Source of the DNA: Salvator merianae
Lineage: Eukaryota > Chordata > Lepidosauria > Squamata > Teiidae
Direction of reading: 5' to 3'
NCBI GenBank assembly: GCA_003586115.2
Contig: QVOM02000023.1
Coordinates: forward strand, 3,537,284-3,601,283
DNA: 64,000 nucleotides
Part shown: in pieces, positions 20,991-32,100 of the stretch
Position numbering within the stretch: position 1 is the first letter of the stretch
How the letters are laid out: each line of letters starts with the position of its first letter
Made by a program: the position numbers and the translations under genes
Notes under the pieces: model-generated
What the model saw: only the letters and a program-made list of their open reading frames with translations
Databases searched by the model: none
Told to the model about the DNA's origin: nothing

Positions 20991-21009
20991 TATCCAGGGC
21001 ATTCCTAGG

Positions 21010-21950
21010 ATAAGAACCTAAGAACCTAAGAGGAGCCCTGCTGGATCAGGCCACAGCCCATCTAGTTCAGCATCCAGTCTCACACAGTGGCCCACCAATT
21101 GCTTCTGGGCATCTAAAGCAGAAGACAAAGGCAAAACCTTCACCTGCTCTTGACTCCCTGCAAATGGCCTTTAGAGGTATCCTCCTGCCTCTCCAACATG
21201 GAAGTGATACCTAGGCATCCATTCTAGTAGCCCTCGATACACCTGTCCTCCAGGAATTAACAGAAGCCGTGCTGGATCAGGTCATGGCCATCTAGTCCAG
21301 CATCCCGTCTCACGCAGTGGCCCACCCGTTGCTTCTGGGCACCTCAAGCAGAATAAAAAGGCAAAACCTTCACCTGCTCTTGACTCCCTGAAAATGGCCT
21401 TCGGAGGCATCCTGCCTGTCTCTCCAACCTGGAGGTGGTACCTAGGCATCCATTCTAGTAGCCATTGATACTCCTGTCCTCCATGAATTAAGAGAAGCCC
21501 TTCTGGATCAGGCTAGAGCCCATCTAGTCCAGCATCCTGTCCCAGACAGTGGTCCACCAATTGCTTCTGGGCATCTCAAGCAGAATAGTCAACCTTTGTA
21601 GCTTAGCAGTAGAGGAACCTAGTGGAAAGCAAACTGACCCAAGTTCAGTCTACACAATAAGAACAGAAGAGGAGTCTTGCTGGATCAGGCCACAGCCCAT
21701 CTAGTCCAGCATCCAGTCTCACCCAGTGGCCCACCAATTGCTTCTGGGCATCTCAAGCAGAAGACAAAGGCAAAACCTTCACCTGCTCTCCACTCCCTGA
21801 AAATGGCCTTTAGAAGCCTCCTGCCTGCCTCTCCAACATGGAGAAGGTAACAAGGCATCCATTCTAGTAGCCATTAATATACATATCCTCCTTGAATTAA
21901 GAGGAGCCCTGCTGGATCAGGCCACAGTCCTTCTAGTCAAGTAATCCCAC
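21010..21950 (-). repeat. Tandem array of LINE-tail units (~230 bp period)
   Basis: Five direct copies begin near 21033, 21262, 21492, 21670 and 21901, each with 'agccctgctggatcaggcc', 'cccatctagtccagcatcc', 'cagtggcccaccaattgctt' and 'aaaaccttcacctgctct'. The same sequence in plus orientation occurs at 24040-24370, 44640-45165, 47880-48395 and 61010-61155. At 47.9 kb it lies downstream of a CR1-like polymerase C-terminus, so it is probably a LINE 3' UTR module. Confidence 0.75.
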
Positions 21951-23037
21951 CATAGCAGTGCCATAATGGTGCTATATTTCCCCCTGTCTGGATGTGGCCC
22001 TGGTTTGTCCACCAGCAAAATGCTCTAAGCTGCCCTCTGCCTCCTGGCCATCTGGCAAGACGAATGCTGTGCAAGCCAGAATCAGACCAAAGAAGGCTGA
22101 AGGAGGCGAATCAACTACATTTGTTTCCAGAGCCTTTCGTGAGCCTTGGAGGCTGATGCAACACGTCACCCTGGTCCTGAGGGGTTGGGGGCATCTTGCC
22201 GGCTCCCCCCGCTTCCCCAGAACCGCCTGGGCCTTCGCTACGTCACGCGCTTCGCCGCATGGCTTCCTTTCCGGGTGTGCCTGAGTTGCTGACATCTTCT
22301 CCCTCCTTGATTAGACCCTTCAGCCGATGAGAGGCAAAGATAATGGCCCTATCCGTGCCAGGGGCCAAAGGAAACGCGGATTTCCTGTCACGCCTCAGCC
22401 ACTAGGCAGCTATGGAAAGCAGCTGATTTCACAGCAGATTCACAGCCTATTTGTGATTATTTTTTTTATTTGGATTGTTGATTGTAGGCCATATTTTTGC
22501 AGCACTTTGAGGCAGTTAATTGTCAAGCTAAAGTACAGTTGTCCCTCCTACAGCACTGAAAACACATATGGCGATTCCTGGGCCAGAGGGCTTCCTTCAA
22601 CGCCAGAGTGGGCTGCAGGGCTGTCCGCATGGGCTGCGCATTCCATCCCAAGCAAATGTTGAGGCTGGGAAACAAACGTTCCCCAGCATTGAAGTGTCAT
22701 CTGGACCCAGGATGCAAAGTGCCAGAAATGCCCCTGGTACTTTGTGCCACCGGTCTAGGCAGGTAGGTCAGTCCAGCAGCCGCTGGTGAAGACCAGTCCT
22801 ACACCGTCTTCTGCTGAGCTGTGTTTACCACTCGGAAGAAGGAGCACTACTAGGAGTGCATTTTGCTCCCAGAGGCAGGCTGGATGCCTCTGACTAAAGG
22901 CTAAAGGGAAAGGTCTTGCTTTGCATACAGCAGATTTCTTTTCCAAAACTAAAAGCCCAGTCCGCAAATGCAAAGGGGAGGTTCAGGCTACTAATGAAAG
23001 TCAATTGGTGCCATGGGGTGACGTAAGTCAATGGAAC
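21951..23037. other. Intergenic, no gene seen
   Basis: No exon or strong repeat boundary was recognised on either strand. Confidence 0.35.
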
Positions 23038-23355
23038 AATGAGCTACAGCCCCTCCCAGACCCCATGGGCCCCTCTGTGCAGTTTTCTTGGCAGAGATAC
23101 AGGCGTGGTTTGCCGTTGCCTGCTTCTATGGACAGGCTGGGGATCGAACCGGCGACCCTCTGCTTTCCAGGCAGTTTGCTCCACCCCTGAGCTACAGCCA
23201 CTTTCAGACTCCCTTGGCACTTCTATTCAGTTTTCTTGGCAGAGATACAGATGTGGTTTGCCACCATCTACTTCCGGGGGGAGACTGGGGATCGAACTGG
23301 CGACCCTCCGCTTTCCAGGCAGTTTTCTCTGCCTCTGAGCTACAGCCACTCTCTT
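23038..23355 (-). repeat. tRNA-derived SINE multimer
   Basis: Two full minus-orientation units and a partial one contain 'gagctacagcc', 'cttggcagagatacag', 'tggtttgcc' and 'ggggatcgaaccggcgaccc'. Same family as 4412-4985 and 36874-37196. Confidence 0.8.
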
Positions 23356-24039
23356 TGAGAACCATTGGAATCCATTAATTGTCAGAGATTTTAAAGCCTT
23401 GGAAGATAGGAAGATCTCTGTGGAGGACCAAGGTGAAATGAAAACAAGGACCTATTGGTCCACCATGCAGACAGTGTGCCGCAGAAGAGGCCGTCTCTGT
23501 TTGCATCATGGACTTGGAACTAAACACGAGCTGTTCTGCTTTCGATCGACAATACACGATTAGCCGGCAAGCTAAAGGGAAGTAGCACCATGGCTGCAGT
23601 CAGTTTGGTCCCACATGGTCGGCGTCTGTGGTTTGGGGATCTGGACTATGAGGTTTTGCTTCTTCCCATACCAGAGCTGTGTTGTTTTTATAGCAAGGCT
23701 GTTCGCACTTTGTGTGCACGTGGGTAAATATTGGGCAAGAAACTGTGGCCTTTGCGGGTTTCGTACTTCGGCCAGCATCAATCACTGATCACAGTGCGAT
23801 CCTTACCACCAAATTCCTGTTGGGCAAGGGGGACGGAGTCTCTGAGCAGGACACCCTCTACCTTCCACCTCCTCTCTTGTGCAAAGAGGTATGTCTGAAT
23901 TGCATGTAGCTTTCTACTTGGTCTTGGGTCTCTCCACCTTCCTTTTCCCAGGATCACAGAATATATGGCCATCAGGCAGGATGCCTCTACTCGCTTGATC
24001 CAACAGGGCTTCTCTTCATTCATGGAGGATGGGTGAATC

Positions 24040-24375
24040 AAGGATTAATAGAATGGATGCCTAGGTACTGTCTCCAGGCTGGAGAGACAGTTGGTGAAGA
24101 TTCTGCATTCGTCTTCTCCTTGAGAATGCCCAGAAGCAATTGGAGGGCCAGTATGTGAGAATGGGAAGCTGGACATGTTGGGCTGTGGCCTGATCCAGCA
24201 GGGCTCCTCTTATGTTCTTATTTAGAATGGATGCCTAGGAACAGCCTCTAGGGTGAAGAGACCAGCAGGATGCCTCTAAAGACCATCTGCAGGGAGTGGA
24301 GAGCAGGTGAAGGTTTCGCCCAGACAGGATGCTGGACTAGATGGGCTCTGGCCTGATCTTCCTCTTATGTCTCTG
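24040..24375 (+). repeat. LINE-tail repeat, plus orientation
   Basis: Two diverged copies of the unit described at 21.0-21.95 kb, ending 'tgatccagcagggctcctct' and 'gctggactagatgggctctg'. Confidence 0.7.
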
Positions 24376-24954
24376 TAGCAAGAGGGGGAATGCTGGAGGG
24401 GAGGCATTGAGGCAGAAGGGCCTCCTTTATCACAACATTAGGGTCTTCTGACCTGCTGCCATTTTATCCAAGGGATAGATCAGACTGAGACACTGCTTTG
24501 TGCCATGGCATTCCTACCTTCTGGGGGTCAGTATCTCCCCCCGTCTTGCTTTTTGTGGGGAGCTGAGAATGCTGCATTACCCTAGTCAGTTTTCAGTTCC
24601 CCTCTTTATCCAGACTCCAGGGCTTTCTACACACAGTTAGCACATCGAAGTCTTTGAGACATCTTCATAATGCTTGAGGGCTTAATCAGGCTTGAGGCAT
24701 CCTTGTTGAGCCTGTTTAGAAGCCCTCTCACCTGGAATCCTCCTTTACTTCGAAATTGCCATCGGTAAGCCATGTGTTCAGACCACAAAAGTATAAGTCG
24801 ATCTTCATCAGTACGGAAGAAGAACAACCCCGACTGTTCACTGGAAGGAGAAATATTGAAGCGGAAGCTCAAATCCTAGGGCCACATAATGAGAGAACAG
24901 ACTGGGAGAATGGACTGCTGGATTAGAATGGACATAGGTCCAATCCAGTGGGAT

Positions 24955-25565
24955 ATTTCTTTTTGCTTTGTCGTTCCTATTTTTATTTTTTTATGTTTTG
25001 CTTATTTTTTTATTTAATTATTTTAGATATATAAAATTTTCATTTAATTCACAAATTCATAAGCTAACATTTTTTTCCTGCTGAGTTCCTCCTTCCTTAC
25101 TCTGTATTCCATGTTTCTCGCCCCTCCTGATCACTTTCAGTTCCTTTCTTCTCCCGATTGTCTTCTTTCCTCTTCATTCTTCGACTCCAGCAATCACAAG
25201 TCCCCTTTCCGGTTTTTGCAGAAAGTCAATAAAGGTCTTCCAGTTTCTATAAAACCTATCAACTGTCTTGTTTCTCAATAAGTTGGTCAATTTGTCCATC
25301 TCGGCAAGGTCCATCATTTTGACCAACCAATCATCCACCGTTGGTAATTTTGTCCCCTTTCCATTTCTGTGCATATACAATTCTAGCTGCAGTTACCATA
25401 TTTTGCATTAACACGTTGACACCCTCAAACTTGTTTTCTATTATACCCAAGAAGTAAAGTTCCAGTTTAAAAGGAATGTGTATCTTTAAGATCTTCTGCA
25501 TGACCATAAATATTTGCACCCAATTTCTTTTTGCGTTGGCACAAGTCCACCACATATGATAAAAA
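24955..25565 (-). mobile_element. L1 LINE ORF2 C-terminal fragment, broken
   Basis: Minus-strand frames read MWWTCANAKRNW, LKIHIPFKLELYFLG and AARIVYAQKWKG, then in another frame PTVDDWLVKMMDLAEMDKL. This is the typical order at the end of L1 ORF2. A frame change near 25340-25380 separates the two parts. The sequence to the left (about 24955-25090) is the T-rich 3' end. It is non-functional. Confidence 0.75.
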
Positions 25566-26067
25566 GTGGGGTATTTCTGATGTTCTTGTCTTCATGGATG
25601 TCAGGATGATCAATGGCTATTAGCCCTGATGGCAATAGGAGGTGGTCTGACTCTGCAGACCAGCTGTTGGGAGACTGTGAGCAGGGAAAGCTGCGTGCTC
25701 AAGTCCTACCTGTGGGCTTCTTTTGGTTGGACACGGGGAGCTCAGGTTGATGGACTAGATGGGCCAAGGGTCCGATCCCGTGTGGCTTTTCTTGCATTCC
25801 AGGCGGACACCAGGCCCTTCTCAGGTGAAGTTGTGTGTAAGTTCTGTCTGTCAGGCAGACAGGCACACACAGAAGACGGAAGCAAAGATGCTGAAGACCT
25901 TATGGGTGCACCCGGCTCTTTTGCAATGACAGAGGAAATGAGAACCAAAACGAGAAAGAAGGGGGCGGGGGTGGGAAAGGAAGGGAGCCTTAGCGCAGAA
26001 GACGAGGAGGAGGGCTGGATGCAAATATAGATCTTTTTCCTCTTTTTTCGCGTGCTTCTCTTTCCAG

Positions 26068-26128
26068 CGGTCCCTGGCGAGAGGAACCTGAAAGATGGCC
26101 GAAAGCCAGAAAAAAGGAGGTTTTAAAA
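26068..26128 (+). CDS. SH2D3C: SH2D3C long isoform, first coding exon
   Basis: ATG at 26095 encodes [11 protein letters not shown] plus one base, then donor A|GTAAGT after 26128. Joining to the exon at 30610 gives a lysine-rich start followed by [12 protein letters not shown], matching the start of human SH2D3C isoform 1 (FFKFKGFGSLSN). A pyrimidine tract ending CTTTCCAG at 26067 suggests that the exon has an acceptor, so a non-coding exon lies further upstream. The CDS part is 26095-26128. Confidence 0.85.
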
Positions 26129-29100
26129 GTAAGTTTGTGGGGCAGAGACTGGTGCTAGTCTGGTGCTTAAAATAAAGCAGGAGCCCATCTAATGAGAGAG
26201 GTTGCGGCAGTGGGGCTTTCCCACGAGTGCCGTGGCGAGGTGTACTTGTGGCACTGCCACTGGTAATGCAGCTGTTAAAAAGGCAGAGGCGCTCTGGAAA
26301 GGGGGGAAGGTGACAACTCTGGTCCAGCACAGTGGCATGTGTGTTTAAAGGTTCCAAGCAGGGGTGCCCGGTTGCAGCCTCCCAAACGTTCCTGGACTAC
26401 AGCTCCCATAATTCCATGCCACACGATGTGAGGTGCAGTTTAAGAACACCTGGAGGGTCACAGCTGCGCACAACTGCTTGAGCAAAGAGGAGATGGTTGC
26501 ATTATATTGCTTATTAGATATTAAGTAATTTTAAGTAATGCTGTATTGGGATAAAGAGGCAGATATTTACTGGGGGCTTTGGTTTAGGCTAATAAATGCA
26601 AATAAACGTCGGTTGTTTTGGTCCTGTAAAGTAAAACAGTCATGGCACCACCTGGAGACGTTTAGGTGTATTTTACTGAATGCAGAAAGGGTTGCCTGTC
26701 TCTTCGTTAGACTCGGGTTTGCTGAAGGTCACCTTCAGCCCTGCTTTTTACAGATCAGTTGATTTTAAAGGCGGTTAACGAGAGATAACTGGGGGTGTCA
26801 ATCCAGGATTCAGGGAAGTGGGGTGAGCTGCAGTCACACACGTGTCCCCCCCTTGTCCGGGGCAAGGGACTGTTCGAAGATGCTGCGGCCAAGAGGTTCG
26901 CCTTCCGAGTCCTAATAAACACCTTGCCCCAGGGTGCTTGACTGGATGCCATGTTTTCTCTTCTGCCGCTGGAGATGGAAACATGACACACACCGGCAGC
27001 CTACTGCTTTAAGGGAAGGTGGTGAGAACCCACAGGAAGGGGGCGACTGCTGTTTGCGGGGCCTCCGGGCCTCCATACTGTCGCAGCAGGCTGCATCTCA
27101 TAGAATCATAGAATCATAGAGTTGGAAGGGACCTCCAGGGTCATCGAGTCCAACCCCCTGCTCAATGCAGGATTCACTAAACCATCCCAGACAGATATCT
27201 GTCCAGCCTTTCCTTGAAGACCCCCAGTGAAGGAGAGCCCACCACCCCCTGGGCAACCTGTTCCAGTGACTGATTGCCCTTACGGTCAGAAAGTTTTTCC
27301 TAATATCTAGCCTGTATCTACTCCCTTGAAGTTTCATCCCATTGTTTCTAGTCCTTCCTTCTTGCGCAACTGAGAATAGGGCCAATCCTTCTGCACTGTG
27401 ACAGCCCTTCAGATACTTGAAAACAGCTATCATGTCTCCTCTCAGTCTTCCCCTCCATATCCATATCTCTAGCTAGCTATCTAGCTATCTAGCTAGCTAT
27501 CTAGCTATTTCTTTATTTGACTTCTTTTTTTCATTACAACACACTCTTTGTCTATAGACAAAGATCACAAAAACAGAGAGACCATCCTAGAACTACCTTG
27601 CAGGATGGTGTAAAAATTCACAAATCGTCTTTATGCAGAACAAATGGTTTGTTATAACGCTGTAATCATCTGCAGGTAAACTACCAAACGCAAGCCTATT
27701 CCTTTTCCTTTTGTGGTAGTGATGGCGAAGAGAACGCGGATTAACACATCGCATTAATTAGCCCTGAACTCATGAGAAAATGGAGCAAGGTCAGGGTGGG
27801 TGCCCCTCCTCATGCAGGAAGTGGGCGGCCGAGTACATCCGTGCAGCGAAGTATCAGAAGCCATTCTGCAGCCCAAGGGAGACAGGAAACCTGCGCACAG
27901 GCATGCGAGGCGGTCGAACGCAAGCAGCGTGCACTGACAGCACAGGAGTATAATTTGAGACAGTCATGCCTTGTGGAGCCCCGTTTTGACAACCACAATT
28001 TTGCACTTCTGCAGCTCGGAGAGCTCAGCAACACGGTTTGCAAAACGACACTGTACAAATAATTGCTGGTAACAGAAAGTTGGCAGTCAGGGGAAGGAAC
28101 CCGCAGACCCAGGTTGTTTCAGCACGTTCCTCCCTCGGCGGCAGTTAACGAGTCTGCTCCAGCCTATCTTAGTCCTGGTCCAAGCATGGCAGGTGCTGTC
28201 CACATTACAAGGCCTGGAAGGCTGTTCTGGCCCAGCATTGGCAGCAATGTGGACGCGTCTCCCCCGTTCCACTTCAGGTGAAGCATACTTCTGCCACAAG
28301 CCCCAACCACCCTCCCCCGTGATTGGCCCATATCCCTGTCACTCCATCAGTGCATCCAGTGTGCGAAGGTGGGGCTGAACTACCTCCATGTTGGGGTTTC
28401 GAGGATGACCTTCGAAGCTTGCATGAGGAACAAGGGGAAACGCTGCCGTCCCATCTCTGAAACCTATGCCAACTTTGAACATGCGGCTGTGGCATTTCCC
28501 TGGTTCTGGACTAGCTGTAGAAGTGGCAGAGCCTGAAATGGAATACACAGCATTAATATGCTCACAGACCTTTTCAATACAGAGAACTACTGGTATAGGG
28601 GTGACTCCAGGCTTGCAATGACCCTAAGCAAACATCTTAGAAGAAGAAGAAGAACTTGGTTTTTATACCCCGCTTTTCTCGGCCGAAGCTGACTCAAAGC
28701 GGCTTACAAGGTTATATTTCACCCAAAGGCTTACATCTGTCTATCTTCCGCATCACACAATGTGATATTTATTTACTTGCAATTACTTGCTTTCAGACAG
28801 CTAGGTTGGCTGGAGCTAGAGACCAGTAGAGGGCGCTCATCCCCTCTACACGGCAGACAGGGGCCTTGAACTCCCATCCTCCTATTGAAAGATCAGTGCC
28901 TTAGCCTTCTGCGCCACCGTGCCTCCTTATAGGTACTTATATAGTGTTGGAATCAGTATACCTGCATGTGGCATTCTTCTGTAGTGTAGTATCAAATGTG
29001 TGTGTCCATCCTTACCCCTAAAAGGGCAGCCGCTGTAGCAACCAACCTTTGCTGCTGCTGCCCAGGTCCATGATGTAAAGTGCAGAAAATGGCCGACTGC

Positions 29101-32100
29101 AGCCATTTCTGGCACTTTGTGCCATGGGCCCGGTTGGAAATGTTGAAGCCAAATACATTTTGTTCTCTGACTCTGAAATTTGCACAGGTCAGGGTACGTG
29201 GGCCTAGTGACATCCCCCCTTCCTGTACCTGTGCCAAAGCAAGCAGTCTGACCTAGAGGCAGTCCACTGTCACACCTCCTGTGTCTGTGCCGGTCTTGTA
29301 GAAGTTTGCAACCACCATTTTTCTTCCAGCCACCCTGTGAGTCTCATCACTAATTCCCATTTTACAGATGAGGAACTATAGTCAAAACAGAGTCATTGAT
29401 ATTCATGAAGTTCCCCTGAGGGCTCTCTTGGACTGTTCATCACATCCCCTTTCTGGTTCCCAGCCAGCATCACTCTGCATTCCAGCGCTCTGACAAGTTT
29501 GCACCTCTATTCACACACAACGCCTTAACGGCCACCATTATATTCAACTTATCACCTCTTCACCACACTCAGAGTTTTGTATTTCTATTGCTATTCACAC
29601 ACACAACTGGCCTATATAGGTTTGTCCCTAAGCACTTCCTACTTCATCGGATGCATCTGTGAAAGCTCACGCTACCAACTTCAATCTCTCTTTCAGTCTC
29701 TAATGTGCCCTTGCTTACTGCTTCAAGCTAACACGGCTACATCTTTGAACTGATCGTCATGGTCAGACAGAAAGATCTTGTAGCCTGAGATGTTCATCCA
29801 GGGCCTGCAAATACTGCGTCCAAATACTGCTGCCCAGATGTACGCCGTAGACTCCACTGTGTGCATGTAATCAATTGTTCTCAGCAGCTGGATAAAGCAA
29901 AACACTTCTTTCCCTTAGCAGTTGTTTGTGTTTCACAAAGAAATTAGGCAATAACAGCAGGTGTCTCTTGCTCTGATTTCCTGGGGTTGCTTGGCCTGGA
30001 AATTTCTTCCCAGACTCCACCAAGGGATTGTTTACAATCCTTTGTTCTTTTTCCTCCCACAATATTAAAACCTCCCCAAAAACACCCAAACCAGAATTAT
30101 CTTCAACCACCAATGATGTTGCTATATGGGTATCTATCTCCAGCACAAGCTGAACCTTCAGACAGCTTGCGGGAGAATTCACATTTTTAACAGTTTCCAT
30201 GTCTTAGCAAGGGAAAAAAAATGTACAGAGCAAAGAACAGTATTTAATTTTTCTGCAAGCAGAGTTGCTGCCTACTCCTGCAGCCACCTTTGATGGTATT
30301 CTCATCTGTGCCAAGCAGGGAAACAGGAGCTATAAATAAGTAGCGTCAGATGTAAATGCTATAAATAAATAATAAAACAATCCATAAATCCCAAATAGCC
30401 GATTTACTCTCGCTTTCCCACCAGGGGAAGGCTTCATCATAAGAAATGAGCCGGCAACCCAGGGCTGCCAAGAGGTTATTAAAACGGCATTTCTGCGATC
30501 CTAATTTGGGTTCTAGTCACTGGGCCACACTGCTGCAAATTAAAATGGAATAATCTAGGACAGTCCTGCCACCAAAATAGCACTCTCTGTCTCTTTTTGT
30601 GTTTTGCAGAGTTCTTTAAGTTTAAGGGAATTGGGAGCTTAAGCAACATCACTTGGGCCCTCGGTTTCCGCCGAGTCTCTGTTCCCACTACCTCCCCGGG
30701 GGCCCATACCGGGGGTCTTCTCTCCTCCAATGGCTTCCTGGCGAGCACCTTTGAAAGCACGCAAGACGACCTCAACGCCACCCCCAAAAGCCCAACGTCG
30801 TCGTCGTATGTCCGCTCGTGTGACATGTACACGCACATGGGGACCCTGCCGAGGAGCAAAGCCAAGCATGCGGGGAAAAAAGGGAAAACGAAGGAACCAC
30901 CAGAAAGGAAAGCGCAGGATGAGGCCGCACCATTTGCCCCACAGCCCAGTCCGGTAGCAACGGCAAGCATCTCTTCCCGAAACTCTTCCCTGGTAGGTGT
31001 GGAAGTGGAGCAGAAGGACAAAGACTCACCAAAAGCCAGCGACACCCGGTCCTTCATCAAAAGATCTGCCGTGGTGAGCAGCATCTCGACATGTTCTCCA
31101 GGACCTGGGCAACCGCCAGAGGGGCCCCAAATGAAATCCGAGGTGACGAAGCTGCACTCTCCTTGTACGCCCAATAAAATCCCCGTCAAGAGTGTGCTGG
31201 ATGACTTGAACACTGTCCCCAAAAGCCCAACGCCATACGCTCGGTCGAGCGACACCTACACCCACATGGCGACCATGCCAAGAGGTGCCACCAAGCATTC
31301 GGGGAGGAAAGGGAAAACTAAAGGGACCCCTGAAGAGAAGCTTCAGGGAGTTGCATCACCCATGGGGACTGTGGCTTGCAACCTTTCCCGAAGCACTTCC
31401 TCGGTGGGTGAGGTAGCAGGACAGAAGGGGAAAGGATCGCCGAAAGCCGAACGTGGCCAGCCCTGCACCCAGAGAGCTGCCATGATGGACAGCATCTCAA
31501 CATCCGTTTCTGGGCCTGGGCAACCATCGGAGGCACCCCAAACGATAACTGAGATGATCAGGTTGGACTCTCCTCGTGCCCCCAGTCAAATCCCCGTTGG
31601 GAGCGCGCAGGATGATTTGAGTACAGTGCCAAGAAGCCCAAACCAGTACGCTCGGTCCTGTGATATGTACAGCCACATGGGGACCTTGCCGAGAGCCAAC
31701 TCTGGCCAGTCGGCCAAGGCGGCTAAAGGCAAACCAACGAGGACCATGCAGGACCTTGCACAAGACGCTGGGAAGGCATCCTCTGCAGGAGCCCACCTGG
31801 AAGGCCTTCAACACTTGATCGATGCTGATCAGCAAGCGCCCAAAGAGAAAATCTCCTGGGAACATTTTGATGAGAGGTAAGACAGGATGAAGGACACTGG
31901 GCCTGTTCCCACTTAGCGAGTGGTACATTTCAGGACGCTAGCTAGAACGCAGGATCCGCACTTGCAAACAGCCCCAGCTGACCCGAAATCTAGTGAAGCC
32001 CACCAGATGCTTACCTGAATCCCACCAGCTGTGGTCAACTAAATTGTAGTCTCCAACCCGACCTGCACAATCAGATGAGCATTAGGGAAGGGGTGTTCGC

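Noticed and set aside
18851..26060. Counterparts of the human microRNAs MIR2861/MIR3960 near CDK9
   Set aside because: I saw no hairpin I could match to them; reporting one would be a guess.
30479..31255. 258-codon frame antisense to SH2D3C exon 2
   Set aside because: A shadow of the real coding exon, whose plus-strand product matches SH2D3C and has correct splice sites.
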